The notes under the pieces: generated by a model | Seen by the model: the letters and a program-made list of their open reading frames with translations, nothing else | Told to the model about the DNA's origin: nothing | Databases searched by the model: none | Assembly: GCF_000310205.1 (NCBI RefSeq) | Contig: NZ_AMXE01000031.1 | Location: forward strand, 1 to 38,595 | Direction: 5' to 3' | Length of the DNA stretch: 38,595 nucleotides | From: Thauera linaloolentis 47Lol = DSM 12138 | Lineage (GTDB): Bacteria; Pseudomonadota; Gammaproteobacteria; Burkholderiales; Rhodocyclaceae | Part shown: in pieces, positions 1 to 9,741 of the stretch | Position numbering within the stretch: the first letter of the stretch is position 1 | How the letters are laid out: every line of letters begins with the position of its first letter | Position numbers and translations under genes: made by a program

Positions 1-525
1 ACGGCGGCCATGCCCGGCCCCGCCCCTGCGCCGGGTTCCTCGCCGCAGGCCGCCGCCTCCGGCGCGCAAGCCGGCGCGGCGGACGGCAGCGAACGCGCCA
101 GTACGGCTCTACGCGCCATCGCCGAAGAGGCTGCGCCGGTGCGCAATGCCCCGATTCCCGAACGTCTGCTTCCGCTGGTCCATCAGCAGCTCGACGCGCT
201 CGCCACCCACCAGTACGTGTGGCAAGGCCAGGCCTGGCCGGGGCAGCAGATGGAGTGGATCATCGAGGATCCTGAACAGGAAGAAGGCGACGGCGGCGAT
301 CCATCCGAGCAGGGCTGGAACACCACGCTGCGCCTGACGCTGCCTCGCCTGGGCAGCATCGAGGCGCACATGCACCTGACCGCGGCCGGCGTGGCGCTGC
401 GCCTGCGCTCGGACGACGATGCCAGCATCGCCGCGCTGGATGCGGATGCCGCCGCCCTCGCCCAAGCCCTCGAAACCGCCGACGTCAAGCTGACCGGCCT
501 GGTGGTGGAACGCCGCCATGACTGA
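1..525 (+). CDS. fliK: Flagellar hook-length control protein FliK, C-terminal part (5' end outside window)
   Basis: The frame is open from the first base, so this is the 3' part of a longer gene; the ATG at position 10 is probably internal. About 174 residues are visible. An Ala/Pro/Gly-rich low-complexity linker occupies the first 35 or so visible residues. It is followed by a compact domain with the pattern of the FliK C-terminal hook-length domain: a helix ending in LPLVHQQLDAL, a WQGQAWPGQQMEW segment, then beta-rich stretches including LRLTLPRLGSIEAH. FliK measures hook length and triggers the export switch through FlhB. The gene overlaps the FlhB-like gene behind it by 8 bases, which fits that partnership. 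The identification rests on domain pattern and neighbour; it could be a divergent FliK paralogue rather than the only FliK of the genome. Confidence 0.75.
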   Translation, partial: TAAMPGPAPAPGSSPQAAASGAQAGAADGSERASTALRAIAEEAAPVRNAPIPERLLPLVHQQLDALATHQYVWQGQAWPGQQMEWIIEDPEQEEGDGGDPSEQGWNTTLRLTLPRLGSIEAHMHLTAAGVALRLRSDDDASIAALDADAAALAQALETADVKLTGLVVERRHD

Positions 526-856
526 CGCCAGGGGCGCCCGCAGCGAAGCCGTCGCCCTCGCCTACACGGCGGGCGAGGCCGCGCCGCGCGTGGTGGCCAA
601 GGGCAAGGGCGTGCTGGCGCGGGAAATCCTCGAGCGCGCGCGCGAAGCCGGCATCTATGTGCATGAATCGCCCGAACTGGTCAGCCTGCTGATGCAGGTC
701 GATCTCGACGCGCGGATTCCGCCGCAGCTCTACATTGCCGTGGCCGAACTGCTGGCCTGGCTGTACCGCGTCGAGGGGGGCGCCAGCGCCGGCCCCGTTC
801 CCGTGGCGCATGATCTGCCCCAGTCCCTGCGCCCCCGTCCAGCCGGCACGCCTTAG
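518..856 (+). CDS. Stand-alone FlhB C-terminal-like protein (EscU/YscU/HrcU family export switch)
   Basis: This 112-residue protein corresponds to the cytoplasmic C-terminal domain of FlhB without the membrane part. The segment EAVALAYTAGEAAPRVVAKG and the later GIYVHESPELVSLLMQVDLD and IPPQLYIAVAELLAWLYR follow the FlhB core after its autocleavage site. The NPTH cleavage motif itself is absent: the protein starts where the post-cleavage strand would begin. Small FlhB-like proteins (FlhX type) can partly replace the FlhB C-domain in the flagellar export gate in some bacteria. The start overlaps the end of fliK by 8 bases, so translational coupling is likely. It probably helps substrate-specificity switching with FliK; a direct role here is inference. 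Confidence 0.8.
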   Translation: MTDARGARSEAVALAYTAGEAAPRVVAKGKGVLAREILERAREAGIYVHESPELVSLLMQVDLDARIPPQLYIAVAELLAWLYRVEGGASAGPVPVAHDLPQSLRPRPAGTP

Positions 857-879
857 GTTACGCCGGCCGCAATGAGTCG

Positions 880-888
880 TGCTATAAG
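880..888 (+). promoter_or_regulatory. Candidate extended -10 element upstream of the first PilZ gene
   Basis: The sequence TGCTATAAG lies in the 61-base gap between the FlhB-like gene and the first YcgR-like gene, about 30 bases before the ATG. It reads as an extended -10 (TG-N-TATAAG). No convincing -35 and no clear flagellar sigma-28 motif is seen. It may allow the PilZ pair to be expressed apart from fliK. Confidence 0.3.
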
Positions 889-917
889 CATCGGCGACCG
901 AGTTTCTTGAACCACGC

Positions 918-1685
918 ATGACGATCGAACACGAGCTGACCCGCGTCGAACTGCTGCAGGCCGACGACGCCTCGAAATACCTGCTGAAGGATGACCGGGA
1001 GATCCTGTTCATCATGCGGCGGCTCGTCGACGCGCGCTCGCTGCTCAGCGCGCGCGGCGAGCCCGGGTACGATTCGTTCCTGACGGCCCTGCTGCAGATA
1101 TCCAGCGATGGCTCCACGCTGATCCTGGACGGCAGCCCCGACGCAGCGCTCAACGCACGCCTCGAACAGGCCGAGCGGCTCGACTGCGTGACCCAGCTCG
1201 ACAAGGTGCGCATCCAGTTCATGCTCGACCGGCCCGTGTTCCAGACCTGGCGCGAGGGCCCCGCCTTCAGCGCCGCGCTGCCGGGCGAACTGCTGCGCCT
1301 GCAGCGGCGGGAGTTCTACCGCCTGCAGGCACCGGTCACCCATTCGCTGACCTGCACCGTCCCCCTGCCCCACGCTGGCGAGCTGGCGCTGCGCATCATC
1401 GACATCAGCGGCGGCGGCATCGCCATCGCCGTGCCGCCGGCAGACGCGCCCTTCGCCCCCGGCGACGAGTTTGCCGGCTGCCGGATCACGCTTCCCGACA
1501 GCCCGCCGATCTCCGCGCGCCTGATCGTGCGCAACCTGTTCCGCCTGACCACCCGCAACGGTGTCGAGATGCTGCGCGCGGGCTGCGAGTTCTCGGATAT
1601 GCCGCGAGGCGCGGACGAAGCCATTCAGCGGTATATCCTGAGAATCGAGCGCGAACGCAATGCGCGCCAGCACACCTTGGGCTGA
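918..1685 (+). CDS. YcgR-like flagellar brake protein with PilZ domain (copy 1)
   Basis: The protein has 255 residues with a YcgR-type N-terminal beta domain (about 15-120) and a C-terminal PilZ domain (about 125-245). The c-di-GMP motifs are intact: RxxxR at R131-R135 (sequence REFYR) and DxSxxG at D162-G167 (DISGGG). YcgR proteins bind c-di-GMP through these residues and slow or bias the flagellar motor by contacting stator or rotor proteins. The gene lies behind flagellar export genes and 27 bases before a second gene of the same architecture, so the two are probably co-transcribed. The start at 918 is the only ATG near the domain start. Family assignment is secure; the motor-brake role is inferred from family and context. 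Confidence 0.88.
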   Translation: MTIEHELTRVELLQADDASKYLLKDDREILFIMRRLVDARSLLSARGEPGYDSFLTALLQISSDGSTLILDGSPDAALNARLEQAERLDCVTQLDKVRIQFMLDRPVFQTWREGPAFSAALPGELLRLQRREFYRLQAPVTHSLTCTVPLPHAGELALRIIDISGGGIAIAVPPADAPFAPGDEFAGCRITLPDSPPISARLIVRNLFRLTTRNGVEMLRAGCEFSDMPRGADEAIQRYILRIERERNARQHTLG

Positions 1686-1712
1686 TCCCAACTTCGGCTG
1701 ATTCAACACACC

Positions 1713-2495
1713 ATGACCCCGAACGCCGAGCGCACCCCCACTCCCATCGACATGGATCGCCGCGACGCGATCGAACAGTTCATCCTGAGCGGCCGCCGCC
1801 AGGTTCGCCAGTTGCTGCGCGAACTGATCGAGCATCGCGCGCTGATCAGCGGCCACTTCGGCAACGGCCGCTCCTTCCTGACGGCACTGCTGGAACTACC
1901 CGGCGACGAGGAAACGATCACCCTGGACGCAAGCCCCGACCCGGACACCAACCAGCGCATCCTGGCAGCGCCGAAACTCGTGTGCGTGACCCAACTCGAC
2001 CACATCCGCATCCAGTTCGCGCTGCACGACATCCAGCAAGGCCGCGACGGCGGGCGCAGCGTCCTGCACGCGGCGGTGCCGCGCGAAATCCTGCGCCTCC
2101 AGCGCCGCGCCGCCTACCGCCTGAGCGTGCCGCTGAGCCATGCCGCCACCGCCCTGGTCAGGGCGAAAGGCATTGCGGAACCCTTGGTCGAGATGTCCGG
2201 CCGCCTGCTCGACATCAGCGTGGGCGGCATTGCCCTGCAGTTGCCGCCGGACACCGCACAGCTCACCATCGGCGAGCGCCTTGCGGACTGCAGCCTGCAA
2301 TTGCCGAACATCGATCCGATCGCCCTTCAGCTGCGGGTCTGTTACGTCAACCCTCAGGAACAACGCAGCGGCACCCGGATGCTGCGCGTCGGGCTGGCAT
2401 TCGCCGACCTGCCGCACAGCACCGAGAACATGATCCAGCGCTACATCTTCAACACCGAACGGGAACGCAACGCTCGTGAACGCGGCGGGCTGTAG
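1713..2495 (+). CDS. YcgR-like flagellar brake protein with PilZ domain (copy 2)
   Basis: The 260-residue product is a paralogue of the preceding gene, sharing blocks such as VTQLDxxRIQF and EILRLQRR and a similar end (IQRYIxxxERERNAR). It has a YcgR N-domain (about 15-125) and a PilZ domain (about 127-250). Both c-di-GMP motifs are intact: R132-R136 (RAAYR) and D167-G172 (DISVGG). The tandem arrangement points to an old local duplication; the copies have diverged widely in the N-terminal 60 residues and in the loop before the DxSxxG motif. It ends 18 bases before the stop of the convergent MFS gene, with no obvious terminator between them. Likely a c-di-GMP effector acting on motility, perhaps with a different motor partner from copy 1. 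Confidence 0.87.
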   Translation: MTPNAERTPTPIDMDRRDAIEQFILSGRRQVRQLLRELIEHRALISGHFGNGRSFLTALLELPGDEETITLDASPDPDTNQRILAAPKLVCVTQLDHIRIQFALHDIQQGRDGGRSVLHAAVPREILRLQRRAAYRLSVPLSHAATALVRAKGIAEPLVEMSGRLLDISVGGIALQLPPDTAQLTIGERLADCSLQLPNIDPIALQLRVCYVNPQEQRSGTRMLRVGLAFADLPHSTENMIQRYIFNTERERNARERGGL

Positions 2496-2513
2496 ACAAG
2501 CGGCCAGGCCCGC

Positions 2514-3740
2514 TCAAGGCCGTGGCGGGCCGCCATACCCACGCTCCATCCTCCAGGCGGCCATGCCCAGCACCGTTCCCAGCGCGGCCGCCCCCACGGG
2601 CAAGGCCGCCGCGGCCTCCCAGCTCCCCCTCCCGGCCACCAGCGCGGCAATCAGCGGCGGGCCCAGCAACTGGCCGAGGTTGGCGATCTGCATGCTCAGG
2701 CCCTGGAACGTGCCGATCTGGCGTGGCGTGCGTGCGATGACGGTCGAGGCCGACAGGATGGACGAGGGTATCAGCCCGCCGACGAAGGACACCGCCACGC
2801 AGGCCAGGTAGCGCACGGCATCGGGCAGCCCCGGCGAAAAAGCCGCGTACATGCACAGGCCGCTGAGGCCGCTGCCCAGCACCAGCAGCTTGCCGCGCGC
2901 CACCCCGCGCCGCAGCAGCGCACCGCCGATGACATTGCCCGGCACGTTCGCCAGCACCATCACGCACGACAGCGCGGCCACCCATGCCATGTCCAGGCCG
3001 CGTTGCTCGCGCAGGAAGGTCGGCAACCACACGATCAGGGTGAAATGCTGCAGCGCCCAGGTCGCAAACAGCAAGCCCAGCGTCCAGGCCAGCGGCTGGC
3101 GCATCACCTCGCGCACGACGGCGAAGGCGCCCTCGTTCGCGCCGGATGTGCCCGGAAAGCCGTAGTGCCGGCGCTGCAGCCACACCGAGGCGCCCCCCGC
3201 GGCCAGCAGCGCAATGGCGAACCACCAGATCGCCCGCCAGCCGCCCACACCCTGCAGCAAGGGCGCGGCGATCATCACCAAGCCGATGCCGCCCGGCATG
3301 TAGGCCGCCCACACGCCGAGCACGAAACGCCGGTCGTCCGGCCGGCTCGCCGCGGACAGCAGGATCGGTGCCGACACCGCGACCGCCATGTAGCCCGCCC
3401 CCTCGACCACCCGCGCCGCCAGCAACAGCGGAAAGCTCGCCGCCAGCAGGCTGGCCGCGCCCCCCGCCAGCCCGAACCCGATTCCCGCCAGGCAAAGCCG
3501 CAGCCCGCCGATGCGATCGGCGGAAAAACCGAATACCACCGCGGCGGACACCGCGAGCACATTGATCGCCGACGACAGCCAGCCGGCCTCCACTAGACTC
3601 AGGCCGAAATCCTCGCGCAGGGCCGAAATCATGATCGACACCTTGCCGACGTTGCTCGCCACCGCCACGCCGCACAGCACTGCGGCCGCGACCGCCAGCC
3701 AATGCGTGCCCGCCCGCTCCTGCAGCGCCCCCGCCTTCAT
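2514..3740 (-). CDS. MFS transporter
   Basis: A 408-residue membrane protein with about 12 hydrophobic segments in the two-halves layout of the major facilitator superfamily. An MFS motif-A-like loop follows the second helix (GFSADRIGGLRL, about residues 67-78), and an RVVEGAGYM segment in helix 4 matches the family pattern. I prefer the ATG at 3740, which has a strong GGGGG ribosome-binding site five bases upstream, over an in-frame GTG at 3752. The gene is divergent from a fumarylacetoacetate-hydrolase-family gene 260 bases away, which could hint at an organic acid or aromatic substrate. The sequence itself does not reveal the substrate. Confidence 0.85.
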   Translation of the reverse strand: MKAGALQERAGTHWLAVAAAVLCGVAVASNVGKVSIMISALREDFGLSLVEAGWLSSAINVLAVSAAVVFGFSADRIGGLRLCLAGIGFGLAGGAASLLAASFPLLLAARVVEGAGYMAVAVSAPILLSAASRPDDRRFVLGVWAAYMPGGIGLVMIAAPLLQGVGGWRAIWWFAIALLAAGGASVWLQRRHYGFPGTSGANEGAFAVVREVMRQPLAWTLGLLFATWALQHFTLIVWLPTFLREQRGLDMAWVAALSCVMVLANVPGNVIGGALLRRGVARGKLLVLGSGLSGLCMYAAFSPGLPDAVRYLACVAVSFVGGLIPSSILSASTVIARTPRQIGTFQGLSMQIANLGQLLGPPLIAALVAGRGSWEAAAALPVGAAALGTVLGMAAWRMERGYGGPPRP

Positions 3741-4000
3741 CCTTTCCCCCACACGCCCTCCCGCGCGGCGGACCTCGTGCCCCGCCGCCAGTTCTCCGAT
3801 TCATCGCACGGACCGGATTCTGTCCGTTCGGCGTGCTCCGGGCCACATGAATCTGCCGCGGCAGGCCCCGCCCGCCGCCGGGCGCCCGCCGCACTGCGCT
3901 TCCCGGCCCCCGAGGAAGCTCGCCGGCGCTGGACGCGCACGGTGGATTGGCGGCATGCTTCGGCGCATCACGAGCACCTCTCACACCGAGCGAGACAGCG

Positions 4001-4723
4001 ATGAACCAGACAGCCTACCTGTGGCGCCCCGCCCCCACGCCCTCCCTGCCGGTACGCGGCCTGGACGCGCGCCTGCCGGTCCGGCGCATCTTCTGCGTCG
4101 GCCGCAACTACCAGGGCCACGCCATCGAGATGGGCACCCCGATCGACAAGGCGACGATGCGGCCGTTCTACTTCATCAAGGATGCGGCCAGCCTGGTCGA
4201 GACGAGCGCCGCCGCTCCGGCGCGCGTGCCCTATCCGCCCGGCACCGGCGACTATCATCACGAAATGGAGCTGGTCGTCGCCATCGGCGCCGAAGGCTTC
4301 GAGGTTGCCGAAGCCGATGCCGGCCGGCTGGTCTACGGCTACGCCGCCGGCCTCGACATGACACGCCGCGACCTGCAGAAGCGCGCCCAGGGCCAGGGCC
4401 GCCCCTGGGATCTGGGCAAGAACTTCGAGCAGGGCGCGATCTGCGGCGAGATCGTCCCCGCCACGGGGCAGGACGTGCTCGACAGGGGGGCGATCACGCT
4501 GCAGGTCAATGGCCACACCCGCCAGTCCAGCGACCTGTCGATGCTGATCTGGAACATCCGCGAGCTGATCGCCGACCTCTCCCGCTTCTACCACCTGCAG
4601 CCCGGCGACCTGATCTACACCGGCACGCCCGAAGGCGTCGGCGCGGTCCGGCCGGGCGACCGCCTCAGCGGCCACGTCGAGGGCGTCGGCGACATCGCGC
4701 TCGACATCGGCGAATCGGCATGA
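4001..4723 (+). CDS. Fumarylacetoacetate hydrolase family protein, fumarylpyruvate-hydrolase-like
   Basis: The 240-residue protein covers one FAH domain. It has the entry motif GRNYQGHAIEMG (about 35-46), metal-binding acidic residues in HHEMELVVAIG (E88, E90), D119 in GLDMTRRDLQ, and GRPWDLGKNFEQ with K140. The stretches YPPGTGDYHHEMELVV and TRRDLQKRAQGQGRPWD resemble fumarylpyruvate hydrolases of the gentisate pathway (NagK type), which split fumarylpyruvate into fumarate and pyruvate. I start at the ATG at 4001, where family similarity begins; an upstream ATG at 3947 would add 18 unrelated residues. No gentisate dioxygenase or maleylpyruvate isomerase lies nearby, so the substrate is uncertain. 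Membership of the FAH family is secure. Confidence 0.85.
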   Translation: MNQTAYLWRPAPTPSLPVRGLDARLPVRRIFCVGRNYQGHAIEMGTPIDKATMRPFYFIKDAASLVETSAAAPARVPYPPGTGDYHHEMELVVAIGAEGFEVAEADAGRLVYGYAAGLDMTRRDLQKRAQGQGRPWDLGKNFEQGAICGEIVPATGQDVLDRGAITLQVNGHTRQSSDLSMLIWNIRELIADLSRFYHLQPGDLIYTGTPEGVGAVRPGDRLSGHVEGVGDIALDIGESA

Positions 4724-4805
4724 GGCGGGGATACGGGGTTTTCCATCCCCCTTGCGGGACAGCGGGATGAAACGGCAGGCATCGGTCCCGGCGGCGTAGC
4801 GCCAG

Positions 4806-5018
4806 TCAGTGCCCGCCCTGGCGCACGTTCCGGTCGTTCTCGTCCGGCTCGATGTCCCAGTCCCCATACAGGTACCAGTCGTCGCCCAACACCTCGGCCG
4901 GATGCATCGTCCGCCCCGAGCCGTTGCCGCAGCCCAGGGCATCGACCGAACAGTACTTGTCGCAACCCCAGCAGATGCGCTCGGGGTGCTTCGGGTGGAG
5001 CGGAAACTTCTTGGCCAT
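4806..5018 (-). CDS. DUF3079 small Cys-rich protein
   Basis: The 70-residue protein begins MAKKFPLHPKHPERICWGCD and carries four cysteines: C16 and C19 in a CWGC pair, then C23 and C30. It then has TMHPAEVLGDDWYLYGDWDI and an acidic tail. This is the pattern I recall for DUF3079, a family of unknown function. The cysteine spacing would suit binding a zinc ion or small metal centre, which is inference. An AGGA ribosome-binding site sits six bases before the ATG. It lies between the convergent FAH gene and the AraC regulator and is probably its own unit or the tail of the regulator's transcript. Confidence 0.8.
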   Translation of the reverse strand: MAKKFPLHPKHPERICWGCDKYCSVDALGCGNGSGRTMHPAEVLGDDWYLYGDWDIEPDENDRNVRQGGH

Positions 5019-5094
5019 GATCGTCCTGCCGCAGGCGGCGAATGCAATACCCGATGAATTTAGTCGGATTATCGACGCACCGCTTTGACCTCCA

Positions 5095-7345
<2,251 letters not shown>

Positions 7346-7398
7346 GCCGCGGCACACCCAGCGCCAGCACATGCGCCGCGATCCGGCGCGGTAGCGCG

Positions 7399-7434
7399 AA
7401 ACGGGCGTCCACTCACGAGGTGGCGCCCGTTTTT
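7399..7434 (+). terminator. Rho-independent terminator after pobA
   Basis: AAACGGGCG and CGCCCGTTT flank an inner CCAC/GTGG pairing with a short loop, followed by a run of five T's on the plus strand. It lies 54 bases after the pobA stop, in the convergent gap before aroQ. The run on the minus strand is weaker, so it mainly serves pobA. Confidence 0.8.
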
Positions 7435-7530
7435 CCATCTGGTGCCGCGCGATGCCGAGGCCTGCGCCGGCCGGTGGCCCGCCGGCGCCGCCTGGATCCG
7501 CCGCCGCAGGGTAAGCCCGCGGCGGAATGC

Positions 7531-7968
7531 TCAGCGCAGCCTGCTGGCGACGAACTGCAGCGCGAGGCCGTAGCCCAGCGTGCCGAAGCCGGCCATGACC
7601 GCTTCGGCGATGTCCGACAGGTAGGAATGGTGGCGGAAGGCTTCGCGCTTGTGCACGTTGGAAATATGCACTTCGACGAAGGGAATCGCCACGCCGCCGA
7701 AGGCGTCGCGGATGGCGACGCTGGTATGGGTGTAGGCGCCGGGGTTGATGATGACGAAGCCCACGCCTTCGGCGCGCGCCTGGTGGATGCGGTCGACGAT
7801 CGCGCCCTCGTGGTTGCTCTGGAAGCAGTCCAGTTCGAGGCCCAGCTCCGCCGCCTGTGCCCGCAGGCCGTTCTCGACGTCGGCGAGCGTGGTCGAGCCG
7901 TAGATGTGCGGCTCGCGGCTGCCGAGCAGGTTGAGGTTGGGGCCGTTGATGACGAGGACTTTGCTCAT
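7531..7968 (-). CDS. aroQ: 3-dehydroquinate dehydratase, type II
   Basis: The 145-residue protein is a standard-length type II dehydroquinase. It has the opening [20 protein letters not shown] with the catalytic arginine and tyrosine, the [14 protein letters not shown] loop, [34 protein letters not shown] with the catalytic histidine, and a C-terminal GYGLAL helix. It interconverts 3-dehydroquinate and 3-dehydroshikimate in the shikimate pathway. The ATG at 7968 has GAAGGAA upstream and gives the family start; the longer in-frame extension is not conserved. The gene sits between pobA and a DUF3334 gene, not beside accB/accC as I would expect in many proteobacteria. A catabolic role in quinate or shikimate breakdown toward protocatechuate is possible but unproven. 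Confidence 0.95.
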   Translation of the reverse strand: MSKVLVINGPNLNLLGSREPHIYGSTTLADVENGLRAQAAELGLELDCFQSNHEGAIVDRIHQARAEGVGFVIINPGAYTHTSVAIRDAFGGVAIPFVEVHISNVHKREAFRHHSYLSDIAEAVMAGFGTLGYGLALQFVASRLR

Positions 7969-8033
7969 GCGCGGAATTCCTTCGGGAGATTCGCTCGGAT
8001 GGGGACGGATTGCGGGGCGCCGGGCCGGGACGG

Positions 8034-8717
8034 TCACATGCCCAGCGACTTCAGCAGTTCGTCCGGATCGTCGCTGCCGCCCGCCTGCGCCGTGGCGCCG
8101 AACGGTGCGCCATTCTGTTCGAGCAGTTCGTCCGGGTCCGGCGCCTCGTTGGGCTCGAAATCGACGAGCTTGATGAACTCGGTGCGGTCGACCGCCAGCT
8201 CGAGGTAGAAAACATTGTTGTGCGCGGTGTAGAAGGTCACGCGCCGCGACTCGGGGTGATCCAGCTTGGTGTCGACGCTGAGGATGACCTGCTTGTTGAG
8301 CACCAGCATCTTGGGCTGGTTCTGCGTGATGTCGATCTGCAGTTCGCGCCCGACCTTGCCGGTGAAGTTGCCGACGATCTGGTTCATCAGCTCGCCCATG
8401 ACGTTGCTGACCTCGTCCGACGTGTAGGACGCCGCCAGTTCGGCCCTGGACATGCCCATGCTGACCATGTAGCGCTCATAGATTTCCATTGCCGCATGGG
8501 CCGAGAAGTTCATCACCACCAGCCCGGAGAAGCCGCCGTCGAACAGCACGAAGCAGCCGATGTCGGGCTTGAGGCAGGTCTTGGTGATCTTCTGCACCAT
8601 GCCGGAAAAGCGGATGTCGCCCTGCGTGGCCTTGCCGAGCACCGAGGTCACGGAATTGCACAGGCCCAGCAGCAGGTCTTCGGTACCGAATACAACGGGG
8701 TAGTCTGCCTTGTTCAT
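8034..8717 (-). CDS. DUF3334 protein with CheX/CheC-like pattern
   Basis: This 227-residue protein matches the DUF3334 pattern as I remember it: [30 protein letters not shown] in the first third, [19 protein letters not shown] in the middle, and [14 protein letters not shown] followed by [11 protein letters not shown]. The helix [16 protein letters not shown] resembles the E-x-x-N signature helix of CheC/CheX phosphatases, so a chemotaxis-phosphatase-like fold is suggested but not proven. The C-terminal 40 residues are acidic with two [15 protein letters not shown]-like repeats separated by a flexible Ala/Gly linker, resembling short docking peptides. I prefer the ATG at 8717 to the longer upstream frame because family similarity begins there. 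Function unknown; a role in signalling or motility is inference. Confidence 0.75.
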   Translation of the reverse strand: MNKADYPVVFGTEDLLLGLCNSVTSVLGKATQGDIRFSGMVQKITKTCLKPDIGCFVLFDGGFSGLVVMNFSAHAAMEIYERYMVSMGMSRAELAASYTSDEVSNVMGELMNQIVGNFTGKVGRELQIDITQNQPKMLVLNKQVILSVDTKLDHPESRRVTFYTAHNNVFYLELAVDRTEFIKLVDFEPNEAPDPDELLEQNGAPFGATAQAGGSDDPDELLKSLGM

Positions 8718-8830
8718 GGCGGTGGTCGCTCGCAGCGGATGAATGTGATCGTCGTTTTTAGCACAGCCCGGGCCGGCACGCAGGCAGATGTTGGCCACCA
8801 CGTGCATTCATGCACGAATCCTTCCGCGCT

Positions 8831-9670
8831 TCAGCCACGGACCAGCGAGAGCAGCTTGACGTCCGCGGTCAGCGACAGCCGGCTCAGCGCCGCGGCTCTC
8901 GCCCGCCCCTCGGGCGTGGCCCGGAACAGGTGCGGCGTCATCAGCAGCAGGTCAGCGATCGCCTCGGCGCCTTCCAGCTCCAGCGTGAAGCGCAGGCTGT
9001 CCGAGGCTTCGGCGTCGAAGCCCGCCGGCAGCACGGGTGCGGCATCGCGCTCAGGCTTCAGCGCCGGATAGATGATCTCGCGCAGTTCGCGCAGATGGTC
9101 CGGCCCCGCGTCGACCTGCAGCAGCAGGCCGCCCGGCTTGAGCACACGGGCGAACTCCGCATGCACCGGAAAACCGAACATGCACAGCACGCGGTCGAGC
9201 GCAGCGTCCGCCACCGGCAGCCTGGCATTGCTGCCGACCAGCCATGCGGCTTCGCCCTGCCGCTTCGCCGCCGCCCGCACCGCCCATTTGGAGATGTCCA
9301 GCCCGGCCAGTGCCATGCGCAGGGATGGGTGGACGGCTGCGGCGAGCCGGCGCAGGTAGTAGCCTTCGCCGCAGCCGGCGTCGAGGCAGCTCGCGCCACC
9401 CTGCGGCGGCAGGCCGGCCAGCACGATGCGGCTCACCGCATCGGCGATCGGCTGGTAATGGCCCGCATCGAGAAAGCGCCTGCGCGCGCCGACCATCTCC
9501 TTGCTGTCGCCGGGATCGCGCGAGCGCTTGTACTGCACCGGCAACAGGTTGATGTAGCCCTCCCGGGCGATATCGAAGCAGTGGCCCGCGGGGCAGCGCC
9601 AGTGCGCGCCGTCGCGCCACAGCGGCGCGGCATCCAGCGGGCAGGCCAGGGTCTGGAACGGAACGATCAT
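8831..9670 (-). CDS. rlmA: 23S rRNA (guanine-N1)-methyltransferase RlmA-type
   Basis: The 279-residue protein starts with a short zinc-finger-like region, followed by the diagnostic block EGYINLLPVQYKRSRDPGDS and RRFLDAGHYQPIADA. The SAM-binding motif LDAGCGEGYYL, GLDISKWAVRAAAKR and VLCMFGF complete a class I methyltransferase. RlmA methylates N1 of G745 in 23S rRNA in E. coli. One oddity: the first finger pair is C10-P-L-D13, so the second of the four zinc ligands is Asp rather than Cys; the other ligands C26 and H30 are present. The ATG at 9670 fits the family start. It lies 71 bases downstream of the aldo/keto reductase gene. Confidence 0.92.
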   Translation of the reverse strand: MIVPFQTLACPLDAAPLWRDGAHWRCPAGHCFDIAREGYINLLPVQYKRSRDPGDSKEMVGARRRFLDAGHYQPIADAVSRIVLAGLPPQGGASCLDAGCGEGYYLRRLAAAVHPSLRMALAGLDISKWAVRAAAKRQGEAAWLVGSNARLPVADAALDRVLCMFGFPVHAEFARVLKPGGLLLQVDAGPDHLRELREIIYPALKPERDAAPVLPAGFDAEASDSLRFTLELEGAEAIADLLLMTPHLFRATPEGRARAAALSRLSLTADVKLLSLVRG

Positions 9671-9741
9671 GGGCGCGAAGCCTGCAGCAGGCCGCGCCCG
9701 AAGGCAAGGGGCACGCCGGGCGTGCCCGCCGGAATCCGGAC

